Assembly: GCF_044597725.1 (NCBI RefSeq)
Contig: NZ_CP139003.1
Coordinates: forward strand, 2,418,001 to 2,482,000
Direction: 5' to 3'
DNA length: 64,000 bases
Origin: Bermanella sp044597725
Lineage (GTDB): Bacteria; Pseudomonadota; Gammaproteobacteria; Pseudomonadales; Oceanobacteraceae
A program made the position numbers and the translations under genes. Under the pieces are notes generated by a model. It saw only the letters and a list, made by a program, of their open reading frames with translations, was not told the DNA's origin and ran no database searches. This document shows positions 29,356 through 38,728 of this stretch, piece after piece. How positions within the stretch are numbered: position 1 is the stretch's first letter; every line of letters starts with the position of its first letter.

Positions 29356-29826
29356 TCAGTCTTGGGAAAGAGGCAACTCGGTTCTATCCACAACCTTTCG
29401 CATCACAAAACTCGAATGCACACCCGATACACCTGTTAATTTGGTAAGCTTGCCTAACAAAAATTGCTGATAAGCCTCCATGTCTTTGACCACGACTTTC
29501 AGAATATAATCGGCGCTTTGGCCGGTAATCAGATAGCACTCCAATACCTCGTCATACTCTCTTACCGCGGATTCAAAAGCCTCAAATCTGTCGGGCGTAT
29601 GGCGATCCATGCTAATGGATATAAGCGCAATCAAACTTAACCCTAATGCTTTGGCATTTAGCAGAGTAACGGTTTTAAGTATCAGCCCAGCATCTTCAAG
29701 GGCTTTAACCCGTCTAGAACAGGGGCTGGGAGATAAACCAACCTGCTCGGCCAATTCAAGGTTACTGATGGCGCCGTTCGTCTGAATGCACGCCAATATA
29801 CGCTTATCAATTCGATCTAATTTCAC
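29356..29826 (-). CDS. Lrp/AsnC-family transcriptional regulator
   Basis: A 156-residue regulator with an N-terminal helix-turn-helix (NLELAEQVGLSPSPCSRRVKALEDAGLI) and a C-terminal RAM/AsnC ligand domain. Lrp-family proteins sense amino acids, often leucine. It is divergent from leuA across 230 bases, which makes regulation of leuA a reasonable but untested guess. Confidence 0.9.
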   Translation of the reverse strand: MKLDRIDKRILACIQTNGAISNLELAEQVGLSPSPCSRRVKALEDAGLILKTVTLLNAKALGLSLIALISISMDRHTPDRFEAFESAVREYDEVLECYLITGQSADYILKVVVKDMEAYQQFLLGKLTKLTGVSGVHSSFVMRKVVDRTELPLSQD

Positions 29827-29987
29827 ACAAAATAACCTATTTAGATAAAAACACCAATTAATTTAATATAATTAGAGAATAATTGCCAATTAAAAGCAAT
29901 TTAGTGCAATCTTTGCAAACACATGCCAATGCATTCCCCCTATACTAATCACCAATGAATGAGCTAGGCCACAAGCCAAAGCGCATT

Positions 29988-30013
29988 AAGGGGACGCCAC
30001 AAGCGTCCCCTTT
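29988..30013 (+). terminator. Attenuator-like hairpin upstream of leuA
   Basis: A perfect 10-bp stem AAGGGGACGC/GCGTCCCCTT with loop CACAA, followed by only a short TTT, lies 45 bases before the leuA start and downstream of a possible TATACT element (29941). It could be a weak terminator controlling leuA readthrough. No leucine-rich leader peptide was found. Confidence 0.45.
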
Positions 30014-30056
30014 GCATAGCGATCGCAATTAATGCAACCAATCAGCCGAGAGACAT

Positions 30057-31733
30057 ATGAACCATCAAAAATACCAAGCGTTTCCTGCTATCAAACGAGC
30101 CAACCGTCAATGGCCCAATAAGCAAATCACCCAAGCCCCCCTTTGGTGTGCTGTTGATCTGCGGGATGGCAACCAAGCGCTGATGGATCCTATGACATTG
30201 AAGCAAAAACAAGTGCTATGGCAGCTTCTTATCGATATGGGCTTTAAGCACATCGAAGTGGGCTTTCCCAGTGCCAGCCAGCCCGACTATGACTTTGTAC
30301 GCTGGTTAATTGAGCACAACCAAATTCCTGACGACGTCACCATTCAAGTACTTACGCAAGCAAGAGATCATTTGATTGAGCGCTCATTTGAATCTCTTGC
30401 AGGGGCAAAGTCGGCCATCATGCATGTTTATAATTCAACATCACCTGTGCAGCGCCAAAAAGTATTTGGTTTAGATAAACAAGGCATTATTGATATTGCC
30501 ATTGCAGGGGCCAAAAAAGTTGCCAGCGAAGCCACAAAATACCCAGACACTCACTGGACGTTCCAATACAGCCCAGAGAGCTTTTCCAGTACGGAAGTAG
30601 ATTTTGCTGTAGAGGTCTGTAATGCAGTCATTGATGTATGGCAGCCCAGCGGTGATAACAAAGCTATTATTAATCTACCGGCTACGGTTGAATGTGCAGG
30701 TCCCAACGTATTTGCCGATCAAATCGAAACGTTTTGTGAGCACGTCCATCAACGTGAAAATCTAGTCATTAGTGTGCACACCCATAACGACCGCGGTTGC
30801 GCTGTGGCCGCCGCCGAATTAGCCGTACTTGCGGGAGCAGACCGGGTGGAAGGCACACTGATGGGAAATGGTGAACGAACTGGCAACATGGATTTGGTAA
30901 CCATGGCGATGAATTTATATAGCCAAGGTATCGATCCAGAAATTGATCTTAGCGATGCTCATCGTATCACTCAAACCGTGGAACAATGCACAGCCATTCC
31001 TACTCATGCTCGCCACCCTTGGGTTGGTGATTTAGTCTATACCGCCTTTAGTGGCTCGCACCAAGATGCCATTCGCAAATGTTTATCACAGCAAAAAGAA
31101 GGTGATATTTGGGATGTAGCATATCTACCGATTGACCCAAGCGATATTGGGCGGGACTATCAATCAGTGATTCGCGTGAATAGTCAAAGTGGAAAAGGTG
31201 GTGTTGCATACATTTTAGAAGAACAGTACGGCATACGACTACCCCGTTGGATGCAAATAGAGCTAAGCCAGCACGTGCAACGCTACTGCGAAGAACACCA
31301 AAAAGAAATCAATGGCCCAACCATTCATCAATTGTTTATGCAGCACTTTGTTGAGCCCGTTAAAGGGATAACGCTATTAAACTCAACCCTTGAGCACAGA
31401 CAAAGCAGTGATACGAATCAGCAAGATACAATCCGCTGTGAAGTCGATATGCAAGGGCATGCTATTGAACTAAACGGTTCAGGTAATGGCAGCATTAATG
31501 CTTTTTGCCAAGCAATCAAACAATCGACAGGCGATGAAATTGATGTTCAATATTATGAGCAAACATCACTAGGGCAGCATTCCAACGCAGAAGCGTTAGC
31601 CATGATGCAACTCAATATAAATGGGCAAAAAATCATTGCTTGCGGACAAGATAGCGACAGCACACATGCCCCACTGAAAGCCATCTGTCAAGGGTTAAAC
31701 CGACACCGATTGAGCCAACAAGCAGTGGCTTAG
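30057..31733 (+). CDS. leuA: 2-Isopropylmalate synthase
   Basis: The first enzyme of leucine biosynthesis, condensing acetyl-CoA with 2-oxoisovalerate. At 558 residues it is the longer LeuA type also found in pseudomonads. The catalytic barrel has LRDGNQALMDPM, metal-binding HTHNDRGCAVAAAELAVLAG and EGTLMGNGERTGN; the C-terminal allosteric domain (about 430-558) normally binds leucine. It lies 6 kb from leuCDB rather than with it, in the opposite orientation and next to an Lrp-family gene. Confidence 0.96.
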   Translation: MNHQKYQAFPAIKRANRQWPNKQITQAPLWCAVDLRDGNQALMDPMTLKQKQVLWQLLIDMGFKHIEVGFPSASQPDYDFVRWLIEHNQIPDDVTIQVLTQARDHLIERSFESLAGAKSAIMHVYNSTSPVQRQKVFGLDKQGIIDIAIAGAKKVASEATKYPDTHWTFQYSPESFSSTEVDFAVEVCNAVIDVWQPSGDNKAIINLPATVECAGPNVFADQIETFCEHVHQRENLVISVHTHNDRGCAVAAAELAVLAGADRVEGTLMGNGERTGNMDLVTMAMNLYSQGIDPEIDLSDAHRITQTVEQCTAIPTHARHPWVGDLVYTAFSGSHQDAIRKCLSQQKEGDIWDVAYLPIDPSDIGRDYQSVIRVNSQSGKGGVAYILEEQYGIRLPRWMQIELSQHVQRYCEEHQKEINGPTIHQLFMQHFVEPVKGITLLNSTLEHRQSSDTNQQDTIRCEVDMQGHAIELNGSGNGSINAFCQAIKQSTGDEIDVQYYEQTSLGQHSNAEALAMMQLNINGQKIIACGQDSDSTHAPLKAICQGLNRHRLSQQAVA

Positions 31734-31803
31734 ACCCGCACAATGGCAATATCGCATTGAACAGCTAAAATTAAAGTAAGCTATTTCAATGTGAGTTGCC
31801 GTT

Positions 31804-33717
31804 ATGTGGAAGAACCTCCCAATCCGAATAAAGCTGTCCATGGTTATTGCGGCTTCACTGCTATTGAGTGTGATCATATCCACTACCATCAGTAACAATG
31901 CCATGCGTGACATGATGATGGGACGCATAGAAGTGGCTGAAATCCCCGCTTCCTTGGATGCGGTAAGCAACGCCATTGCCAAAGAAATCAACACCCCCCT
32001 AGCAATATCAAAAGCCATTGCACAGAACACGTTTTTACAAACATTTCAGCAGCAAGGTGAACCACAAGATCAGCTTGCAGAAATTCAACGCTATCTAAAA
32101 ACCATGCAGGAAGAAAACAACGCCATCACTGCCTATTTAGTATCAGGCAAAACCAATCGCTATTACACCCAAGAAGGACTGGATCGTGTTGTTAGCACGA
32201 ATGACGACCCTTGGTTCTTTGAATTCAAAAACAGCACTACTCCATATACACTCAATATCGACATTGATAATAGCTTAAAGAAGCTCGCTCTTTTCATAAA
32301 TGTTAGAACCCTTAGCGGTGACTCATTAGCGGGCATTGGTATCGACTTTAATGAAGTTGTTAAGATGGTACGTAATTATAAAATTGGCCAATATGGCATG
32401 GTTATGATTACCGACCCAGAAGGTAATATGGTCATTCACCCTGATTTAAAAATAGAAACAGGCACACCGCTTAACCAATACATTGGCGACAACATTAGTG
32501 ATGCACTGCTCGATAAAAATCAAATTAATGTTATAGAGACTAAGGGCGATAGTAACAATTTAATGGCAGCTAAATATATTCCAAGCCTAGATTGGTTTGT
32601 GGTTGCCAAGGTACCATCATCAGAATTATACGGCCCCATAAACAGTACATCCTATCAGCTTATTATTATTAATGGCTTAGTCGCCATTGCACTTATAGCC
32701 ATTGGATTATGGGTCGCCATAGGTGTTGCCAAACCCGTGCACAAGGCTTCAAACATGCTCAATGTTATCGCTTCTGGAGATGCGGATTTAACCCAAAAGA
32801 TGCCGGTTACCAGCAAGGATGAAGTAGGCAAGCTTGCTACCGCGTTTAACCATTTCATTGCTCAACTGGCAAGTCTCATTAGCTCCGTAAAACAAAGCGC
32901 ACAATCAGTCGATGAAAGAGCAAGTGGACTTTTGGAAGCAACAAAGCACACCCGGCATAATACAGAACAACAGCAACAGAGTATCGACATGGTGGCGGCA
33001 GCCATAAATGAAATGGGATCGACCGTACAAGAAATTGCAAAAAATGCCAACGATACGGCATCTGCCGCAAAAACCACTAGCGATGAAAGTGCCAATGGAA
33101 AAGAAGTTGTGGATCATACCATAGCGGGCATCAATCAACTTTTTGAAAAAATACAAGAAGCATCAAGTGCAGTAGAAAAACTTGCCCAAGACGTTGGGGA
33201 TATCGGCACTGTACTCGATGTTATAAAAGGCGTATCGGAGCAAACCAACCTATTGGCACTGAACGCTGCCATAGAAGCTGCACGAGCAGGTGAACATGGG
33301 CGAGGCTTTGCGGTGGTTGCCGATGAGGTCCGCACACTTGCACAACGCACTCACCAGTCAACAGATGAAATAAATAAAATGATTGAGAAGCTAGAGGGCG
33401 GCGCTAAAAACGCAGTTAACGCTATTGAAGCGGGCTTAGAAACTGGCCGTAGTTCCGTTGAATATGCAGGCAAAGCCGGAGAGTCACTCAATAACATAAC
33501 CCTTGCCATTGGCAATATGAGCGATTTAAGCATTCAAGTAGCAACAGCTACAGAGGAGCAAAGCTCGGTTGTGAATGAGCTAAACACCCATATTCAAAAT
33601 ATTAAAAACATGTCCGATGATACTGCCCAGCAAAGCTCTAAAATGAACGAAGAATGCACCGGGCTATCTGACAGTGCAAACTCGCTCATTAAACTAGTTA
33701 ACAATTTTAAAGTGTAA
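31804..33717 (+). CDS. Methyl-accepting chemotaxis protein (Cache sensor)
   Basis: A 637-residue chemoreceptor with an N-terminal membrane helix, a periplasmic Cache-type sensor (about 35-280), a second membrane helix (SYQLIIINGLVAIALIAIGLWVAI), a HAMP domain and a long cytoplasmic signalling coiled coil. The highly conserved tip reads EQTNLLALNAAIEAARAGE. The C-terminus ends NNFKV without a CheR-docking pentapeptide. The ligand is unknown. No convincing flagellar sigma-28 promoter was found in the 70-base gap after leuA. Confidence 0.93.
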   Translation: MWKNLPIRIKLSMVIAASLLLSVIISTTISNNAMRDMMMGRIEVAEIPASLDAVSNAIAKEINTPLAISKAIAQNTFLQTFQQQGEPQDQLAEIQRYLKTMQEENNAITAYLVSGKTNRYYTQEGLDRVVSTNDDPWFFEFKNSTTPYTLNIDIDNSLKKLALFINVRTLSGDSLAGIGIDFNEVVKMVRNYKIGQYGMVMITDPEGNMVIHPDLKIETGTPLNQYIGDNISDALLDKNQINVIETKGDSNNLMAAKYIPSLDWFVVAKVPSSELYGPINSTSYQLIIINGLVAIALIAIGLWVAIGVAKPVHKASNMLNVIASGDADLTQKMPVTSKDEVGKLATAFNHFIAQLASLISSVKQSAQSVDERASGLLEATKHTRHNTEQQQQSIDMVAAAINEMGSTVQEIAKNANDTASAAKTTSDESANGKEVVDHTIAGINQLFEKIQEASSAVEKLAQDVGDIGTVLDVIKGVSEQTNLLALNAAIEAARAGEHGRGFAVVADEVRTLAQRTHQSTDEINKMIEKLEGGAKNAVNAIEAGLETGRSSVEYAGKAGESLNNITLAIGNMSDLSIQVATATEEQSSVVNELNTHIQNIKNMSDDTAQQSSKMNEECTGLSDSANSLIKLVNNFKV

Positions 33718-33732
33718 AAAGAGTCAAAATAC

Positions 33733-34914
33733 TTAAAGGCGCTTAAATTCCATTAGCGCCTTTGCTTTCAATGCAAGTACCAAGGAAGCAACAACAAAAA
33801 TCGCACCCACTAGGTACAAGCTTACACTTGGTGAAAATATATCCGCTATTGTGCCCGCTAAAACACCCGCTATGGCCGATATAACTTGGCTGATGATGGT
33901 ATACATACTCATCACCCTGCCACGAATGGCTTGCGGCGTATTGTGCTGCAAACCAGCAACAATAAAACTCACTATTACGCCTGCCATGGTTGTGCCCACA
34001 AGCAAAACAATACAGCTTAACCACACCAACTCTATTCGACCTAACAACGCAACAAAAATGCCGGCTAACAAAAGAAGTAAAGCAATACTTTTACCAATAT
34101 GAACGACATGCTTAAGCTTCATGGCAAGCAGTCCACCCACGATTAGCGCCACCGCAATTAGCCCTAAATACTGCCCTATTTCTACCGTATTTAACTGTAA
34201 GTTAATCTTCGCTATTTGTGGCAATACAACTTGCATAGGCCCCATTAACAAGTAACCGATAATGGCTGCCAGTAATAGCTGAGTAATCACCGGAAACTGT
34301 TTTAATTGACTAAAGCAATCGTGCCACTCTTGTTTTAGGTTTTGATGCGTGAGTCTAATATGTTGATTGGGCGCGTTCACCAACATGAGTGATGAAAGCG
34401 TAAACATACTAACGGCAATAATCGCTACCCATTGCCAGCTCAGGTGGGATTCAATTTGCGTTAAGATAATGGGGGCCAAACCAAAGCCTAACATCACCAA
34501 CAAATTCAGGGTAATAGTCGACTGCCCCAGTCGATCAACACTCATATATTGGCCTAAACACGCATAGCGAGCAGGTGCCACAAATGCCCACGCAATACCC
34601 ACCAAGACATTAGATAATAAAAACAAGAGCAAGCTATAACTGGGTTGTATTACGATCACTAGCAACATGCCTAGGCCACCCAAAATAAAAAGATTTTGAG
34701 CTAGTAGCAGTACCGTCTTTGCACCGTAACGATCAATATAGGCACCGGCAATCCACCCAAAAATAATAGGCGGGCCAAAACATAGGCCATAGGCGATGCC
34801 CGCTATAGTTGACGACTCAAAAAACTCTAAAGCGAACAATATAGCGGTGTAATTGAGCATGTGCCCTGCTATAAACGCCAAAAAGCAGGACACATAAAAA
34901 GCGATCAATGACAT
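33733..34914 (-). CDS. MFS transporter
   Basis: A 393-residue major facilitator protein with about 12 membrane segments and a motif A-like loop (GAYIDRYGAKTVLLLAQ after helix 2). It resembles the MFS_3/EntS-type exporter group. The substrate cannot be told from sequence. It is 23 bases downstream of the heme-c propeller gene on the same strand, so it may be the third gene of that transcript. Confidence 0.85.
   Translation of the reverse strand: MSLIAFYVSCFLAFIAGHMLNYTAILFALEFFESSTIAGIAYGLCFGPPIIFGWIAGAYIDRYGAKTVLLLAQNLFILGGLGMLLVIVIQPSYSLLLFLLSNVLVGIAWAFVAPARYACLGQYMSVDRLGQSTITLNLLVMLGFGLAPIILTQIESHLSWQWVAIIAVSMFTLSSLMLVNAPNQHIRLTHQNLKQEWHDCFSQLKQFPVITQLLLAAIIGYLLMGPMQVVLPQIAKINLQLNTVEIGQYLGLIAVALIVGGLLAMKLKHVVHIGKSIALLLLLAGIFVALLGRIELVWLSCIVLLVGTTMAGVIVSFIVAGLQHNTPQAIRGRVMSMYTIISQVISAIAGVLAGTIADIFSPSVSLYLVGAIFVVASLVLALKAKALMEFKRL
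33735..33763 (+). terminator. Bidirectional terminator between the chemoreceptor and the MFS gene
   Basis: A 9-bp stem AAAGGCGCT/AGCGCCTTT surrounds an 11-base loop just after the chemoreceptor stop. It overlaps the last codons of the convergent MFS gene, so one hairpin may serve both. Confidence 0.5.
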
Positions 34915-34937
34915 TGATTTTCCTAGGTCTTATGCGC

Positions 34938-36731
34938 TTATAACGCGAATGGTTTTGGTTTTAAAACAATCAGCGTTGGCTGAGCATCTTCAATATGCCA
35001 ACTTGGAAAGCTGGAGTTGGTGGTAAATACCGTACCATCATCAGCAATCTCAACATCCCGTGTGAACGTCACTTTTTTCGCCATAGGGTAATGTTGCCAT
35101 TGCTGGGTTTTATAGTGATAAGCATACAAAGCATCAGACGTATTGCCATTTACCCAAACAATATTTCGTGTCTTATCAATATTAAGCGAGTATGGTGTTT
35201 CGCTGCCTAATGGTTTTACAGGAATATCAAAGAACGCAAATGACTCAGTTTCTTGATCAAACCGAACGATTTGTGATTCAGGAAATGCAGCAATCCAGAT
35301 ACCGCCTTCACTGTCTACACGCAACCGGCGTGGCCCATGAAACGGCGTTTTAAACATTTTTATTTCTTGGGTTTCTGGGTCAATGCGACCGATGCTATCG
35401 GCATGCAAACGCGCAAACCAAACACCACCATCAGGTGCGATATCAAGCCCATAAGGTAACGGAACACCTGTACTGTCTCGATCAACAGGAGCCCAGTTTG
35501 CCACCGGCAAGCCCCAACTCATAAGCTTCAGCAATACACCCATAAAGGTAACGGTAATCGACTCACGAAAACTGCGATTAGGTAAATCAAATAATGTAAA
35601 TTCTGCACTAGTGCGATCAAACTTGCCTACTTGATTGGAAAGCGCCAAGGTAAACCAAACATTATTATCACTATCAATACGCAAGGTGTGAGGGTAATAA
35701 CCATCATCCATTTGATGATTGGTCCATTGTTTGGTTTTTGGATTAAATTCAATAATGCGCTGCTGGTAAGAAGCAGTAATGAAAATATTGCCATCTACCG
35801 GACTTTCGGCAAAGCTATGTATGCCCGCAAAGGTTTCATGTTTAGGAAATTCTTTTAGACGCGCCCCTAACAAACCACCATGTTCGTCCCAAGACTCTTT
35901 GGGCAATTTATAAACCTTATACTCCCCTGTTTTTGGATTAATTTCATACATACGATCTTGTAAATTATCGCCGACATAAACCATACCATTAGAATGATGT
36001 AGTAAGTCATGCATTTGCGAGAAGCTATCAGCAATTGGCCAATCAGTTATTTTGGCTTCTTGCAAATAGTCTTGCCATGAAGTTCCTTCTGGAATGAGTT
36101 CAGGATTTGCATTCAGTTGTGCATATTTTTCATGCAAGAGTTCAGGTAATATTTCTTGAGCATCATCCGCTAAACGAGCACCATAATTAACCATGCGGTA
36201 AATCGTATCTTCCCAGCCTTCAATTGAACGGTCACGCCTTAAATACATACTTCCTTGCTGATGGCAAAAACCACACTGCATTATGTAGTGCTTTTTCAGA
36301 TCGGTTTCTATATCCAACGCACTTAGCCAAGTATTTGCGGGGCGCGACGCAGCAAGCTCTACTGGGTCAACAATCGCTTCTAACGTAACACTTAGGTTTG
36401 CTTGCGCACTGTCTTCGATTGTGACATCACGATAACCCGGCTTACGAAAACGATAACGAAGCATTTTTTCACTTTTGAAATCGTTGATAGTCAGCAACCC
36501 AGTATCATCTGTAAATTGCGTATAGGTTGGATTAGAACGATTAAGCACACCTTCTGGAGGGTAGCCATTGTCACTTCGATTAAGTGTATAGCCTGATACT
36601 GGCGTTGCTGAGACCATAACTAACGGCAGTGCATTGCCCTGCTCATCACTCACTTGAATGTCGGCAGAGTACACAAGCGAGCTAATACTCATTAAGAAAA
36701 TGAGCAGCACATAATTTTTTATACTTTTCAT
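34938..36731 (-). CDS. Secreted heme-c protein with Vgb-like beta-propeller
   Basis: A 597-residue exported protein: signal peptide (MKSIKNYVLLIFLMSISSLVYSA), a carboxypeptidase-regulatory-like Ig domain (about 25-120), a single c-type heme motif CGFCH (153-157), then a beta-propeller (about 220-590) with repeated WFT/WFA strands as in virginiamycin B lyase (Vgb)-type proteins. The heme motif in front of a propeller suggests a redox enzyme or sensor rather than an antibiotic lyase. The start overlaps the stop of the epimerase as ATGA, so they are coupled. The substrate is unknown. Confidence 0.75.
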   Translation of the reverse strand: MKSIKNYVLLIFLMSISSLVYSADIQVSDEQGNALPLVMVSATPVSGYTLNRSDNGYPPEGVLNRSNPTYTQFTDDTGLLTINDFKSEKMLRYRFRKPGYRDVTIEDSAQANLSVTLEAIVDPVELAASRPANTWLSALDIETDLKKHYIMQCGFCHQQGSMYLRRDRSIEGWEDTIYRMVNYGARLADDAQEILPELLHEKYAQLNANPELIPEGTSWQDYLQEAKITDWPIADSFSQMHDLLHHSNGMVYVGDNLQDRMYEINPKTGEYKVYKLPKESWDEHGGLLGARLKEFPKHETFAGIHSFAESPVDGNIFITASYQQRIIEFNPKTKQWTNHQMDDGYYPHTLRIDSDNNVWFTLALSNQVGKFDRTSAEFTLFDLPNRSFRESITVTFMGVLLKLMSWGLPVANWAPVDRDSTGVPLPYGLDIAPDGGVWFARLHADSIGRIDPETQEIKMFKTPFHGPRRLRVDSEGGIWIAAFPESQIVRFDQETESFAFFDIPVKPLGSETPYSLNIDKTRNIVWVNGNTSDALYAYHYKTQQWQHYPMAKKVTFTRDVEIADDGTVFTTNSSFPSWHIEDAQPTLIVLKPKPFAL

Positions 36732-37693
36732 GATTGAATGTACTCCTTTTCGCTTTGTTCAATAAAGGCATCAAAGGCCTCAGACGTTGTTTTTAGTGGC
36801 TGGTGTTTGAAAACTGTTTTAATTTTTTGATTTTTCAGCACTGGCCTAAACTGAATAAACTTGACTTGCTCAGGCCCATATTGTGATAACCCTAGTGGCT
36901 TTAATATGGCAAGTGCCGTTTTAATGATGCAGCTTGGTACCGCGATGTATCTTTTATTCAACCTTTTGGCAATATCTTTCAAGGTTAGCGTGCCATCACC
37001 GGCCACATTAAAAACCCCTTCCACATTCGATAGCGCCGCCTCTACTAGGTATTGCACCAGATCATCCACCCATATAATAACAAACGGTGATGAAGCACCC
37101 GCAATGCCCATTATGTTGGGCTTTTCGAACATACTTGTAATAGGGTTTTCAAAGTTTGGCCCGAGTACGGTTCCTGGTCGCAGAATAACCTGTTTTAGTT
37201 GAGGGTAGTCCTTTCGGTAGCTTGCTAATAATTTTTCAACACATTTCTTATGGCGAGAGTAAAAATAATCATCATTACCTCTAACCGGATGCTCTTCAGT
37301 CAGCCATTCTGGGTTATCAGGCCAATAACCATAAGCTGCACCACTTGATGTTACGACAAACTTTTTAACACTGTTATTAACTGCACACTTTAATAAAGAC
37401 TCAGTCGCTTTCACATCAATATCGAAGGCTTCCTGCTCTGTCATGCCTTCGGGTAACTTAATGATCGATGCTAAATGAATAATAACATCGGGCTTTATCT
37501 CACTTACCCATTCTAAGAATTCAATTTGTCGAATATCAAATACACCATGAGTGCTATTTGACTCATACGATAGTTCGGTTAATGCTGTGGTGTATAAATC
37601 AATTTCTTTAGATTCTACAAGCAAAGCTAGCTGTTTAGTTAAGCGTGTGCCAATATCGCCTGCCGCACCTGTAATTAATATTTTTAATGCCAT
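36728..37693 (-). CDS. NAD-dependent epimerase/dehydratase (extended SDR)
   Basis: A 321-residue extended short-chain dehydrogenase/reductase. The nucleotide-binding motif TGAAGDIGTRL is at the N-terminus, and the catalytic YSRHK (Tyr-x-x-x-Lys) and SSGAAYG segments are intact. Such enzymes act on nucleotide sugars or 3-beta-hydroxysteroids; neither is decided here. It overlaps the heme-c propeller gene and is preceded by a BASS transporter on the same strand, 36 bases away, so the four genes may form one transcript. Confidence 0.85.
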   Translation of the reverse strand: MALKILITGAAGDIGTRLTKQLALLVESKEIDLYTTALTELSYESNSTHGVFDIRQIEFLEWVSEIKPDVIIHLASIIKLPEGMTEQEAFDIDVKATESLLKCAVNNSVKKFVVTSSGAAYGYWPDNPEWLTEEHPVRGNDDYFYSRHKKCVEKLLASYRKDYPQLKQVILRPGTVLGPNFENPITSMFEKPNIMGIAGASSPFVIIWVDDLVQYLVEAALSNVEGVFNVAGDGTLTLKDIAKRLNKRYIAVPSCIIKTALAILKPLGLSQYGPEQVKFIQFRPVLKNQKIKTVFKHQPLKTTSEAFDAFIEQSEKEYIQS

Positions 37694-37729
37694 GTAAATT
37701 TACTGCCTATTTTCAATTTTTTACCAGCG

Positions 37730-38635
37730 TTACTTTTTGAGTAATACTGAGTCGTTCATAAAATAGCGACGTGCAATAACTGCGAATAACAATCCAGAGA
37801 CTATGTGCCAGGTTCCCCAAAATGCACTGATAAGAGCCATTCCATACTCGGCATTAAATTGTGTAAAGACGATAGCAATTGCTAGAGAGGAGTTTTGCAT
37901 ACCCACTTCAAGGGTAATGGCCTTTTTATCCGCTACGGGTAAATGCCCAACTGACGAGGCCGCATATCCAATCAATAATGCTAAACCGTTGTGCAAACAA
38001 ACCACCATTATGAGTAGCCAAAAATGGGCTAAAAAGTGCTCTTGATTTTTAACCACCGCCAAAACAATAAATAAAACCAAAGCAATAAGGCTAAAATACT
38101 TAAGACCCGTGTGAAGCTTTTCGGCAACTTTTGGTAATAGCCTTTGCATCAAAAAACCAAGACATAAAGGCAAAGCCAACACCCACAACAATGAAATAAG
38201 AATATCCACACCGCTTACGTCAATATTAAGCAAAAGCTCATTAGCCACAGGGTTTAAGCTGGCCCAAAAAACAAAATTAATTGGCATAAGGAAAATAGCC
38301 AAAGTACTGGCTAAAGCCGTAACCGAAATACTCAGTGCAGTATTACCGCCACTGATATGAGTAATAAAATTGGAAAGCGCACCACCAGGACAGGCTGCAA
38401 CTAAAATCATACCCAGCTCAACCCCTGCGGGAAGGTCAAGCATAAGAGTTAACAAACAGGTGAATGCAGGTAATAGTATAAATTGCGCGCTCAGCCCCAC
38501 CAGCGGTGCTTTAGGTGCTTTAAAGACACGCAAAAAATCTCGAGGCCGGATATCTAACGCAAGCCCTAAGACCATAAGTCCTAATACAAGGTTAAGCAGC
38601 CACTGCTGTGAGGCATCATACTGAATTTCGGGCAT
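37730..38635 (-). CDS. Bile acid:sodium symporter (BASS) family transporter
   Basis: A 301-residue protein with about 8-10 membrane segments and the family's G-A-x-S-N loop (CPGGALSNFITHISGGN) and a later EVGMQNSSLAIAI motif, both involved in sodium and substrate binding in BASS proteins. Bacterial members move organic anions such as bile salts, pantoate or ketoacids. It is the most upstream gene of the possible BASS-epimerase-propeller-MFS set. Confidence 0.88.
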   Translation of the reverse strand: MPEIQYDASQQWLLNLVLGLMVLGLALDIRPRDFLRVFKAPKAPLVGLSAQFILLPAFTCLLTLMLDLPAGVELGMILVAACPGGALSNFITHISGGNTALSISVTALASTLAIFLMPINFVFWASLNPVANELLLNIDVSGVDILISLLWVLALPLCLGFLMQRLLPKVAEKLHTGLKYFSLIALVLFIVLAVVKNQEHFLAHFWLLIMVVCLHNGLALLIGYAASSVGHLPVADKKAITLEVGMQNSSLAIAIVFTQFNAEYGMALISAFWGTWHIVSGLLFAVIARRYFMNDSVLLKK

Positions 38636-38728
38636 AGATCGTCTATCCGCAATTGACCATTTATTAGAGTGTAGTCAAGTGCCAATAGAGAGTACTGACC
38701 GACTCGGTCAGTGATTTGGCGTACAAAG

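Noticed and set aside
29955..30032. Leader peptide for leuA attenuation
   Set aside because: The 25-codon frame has only one Leu codon before the hairpin and no clear ribosome site.
31734..31803. Sigma-28 promoter before the first chemoreceptor
   Set aside because: TAAAG and GCCGTTA are present but spaced about 22 bases apart instead of about 15.
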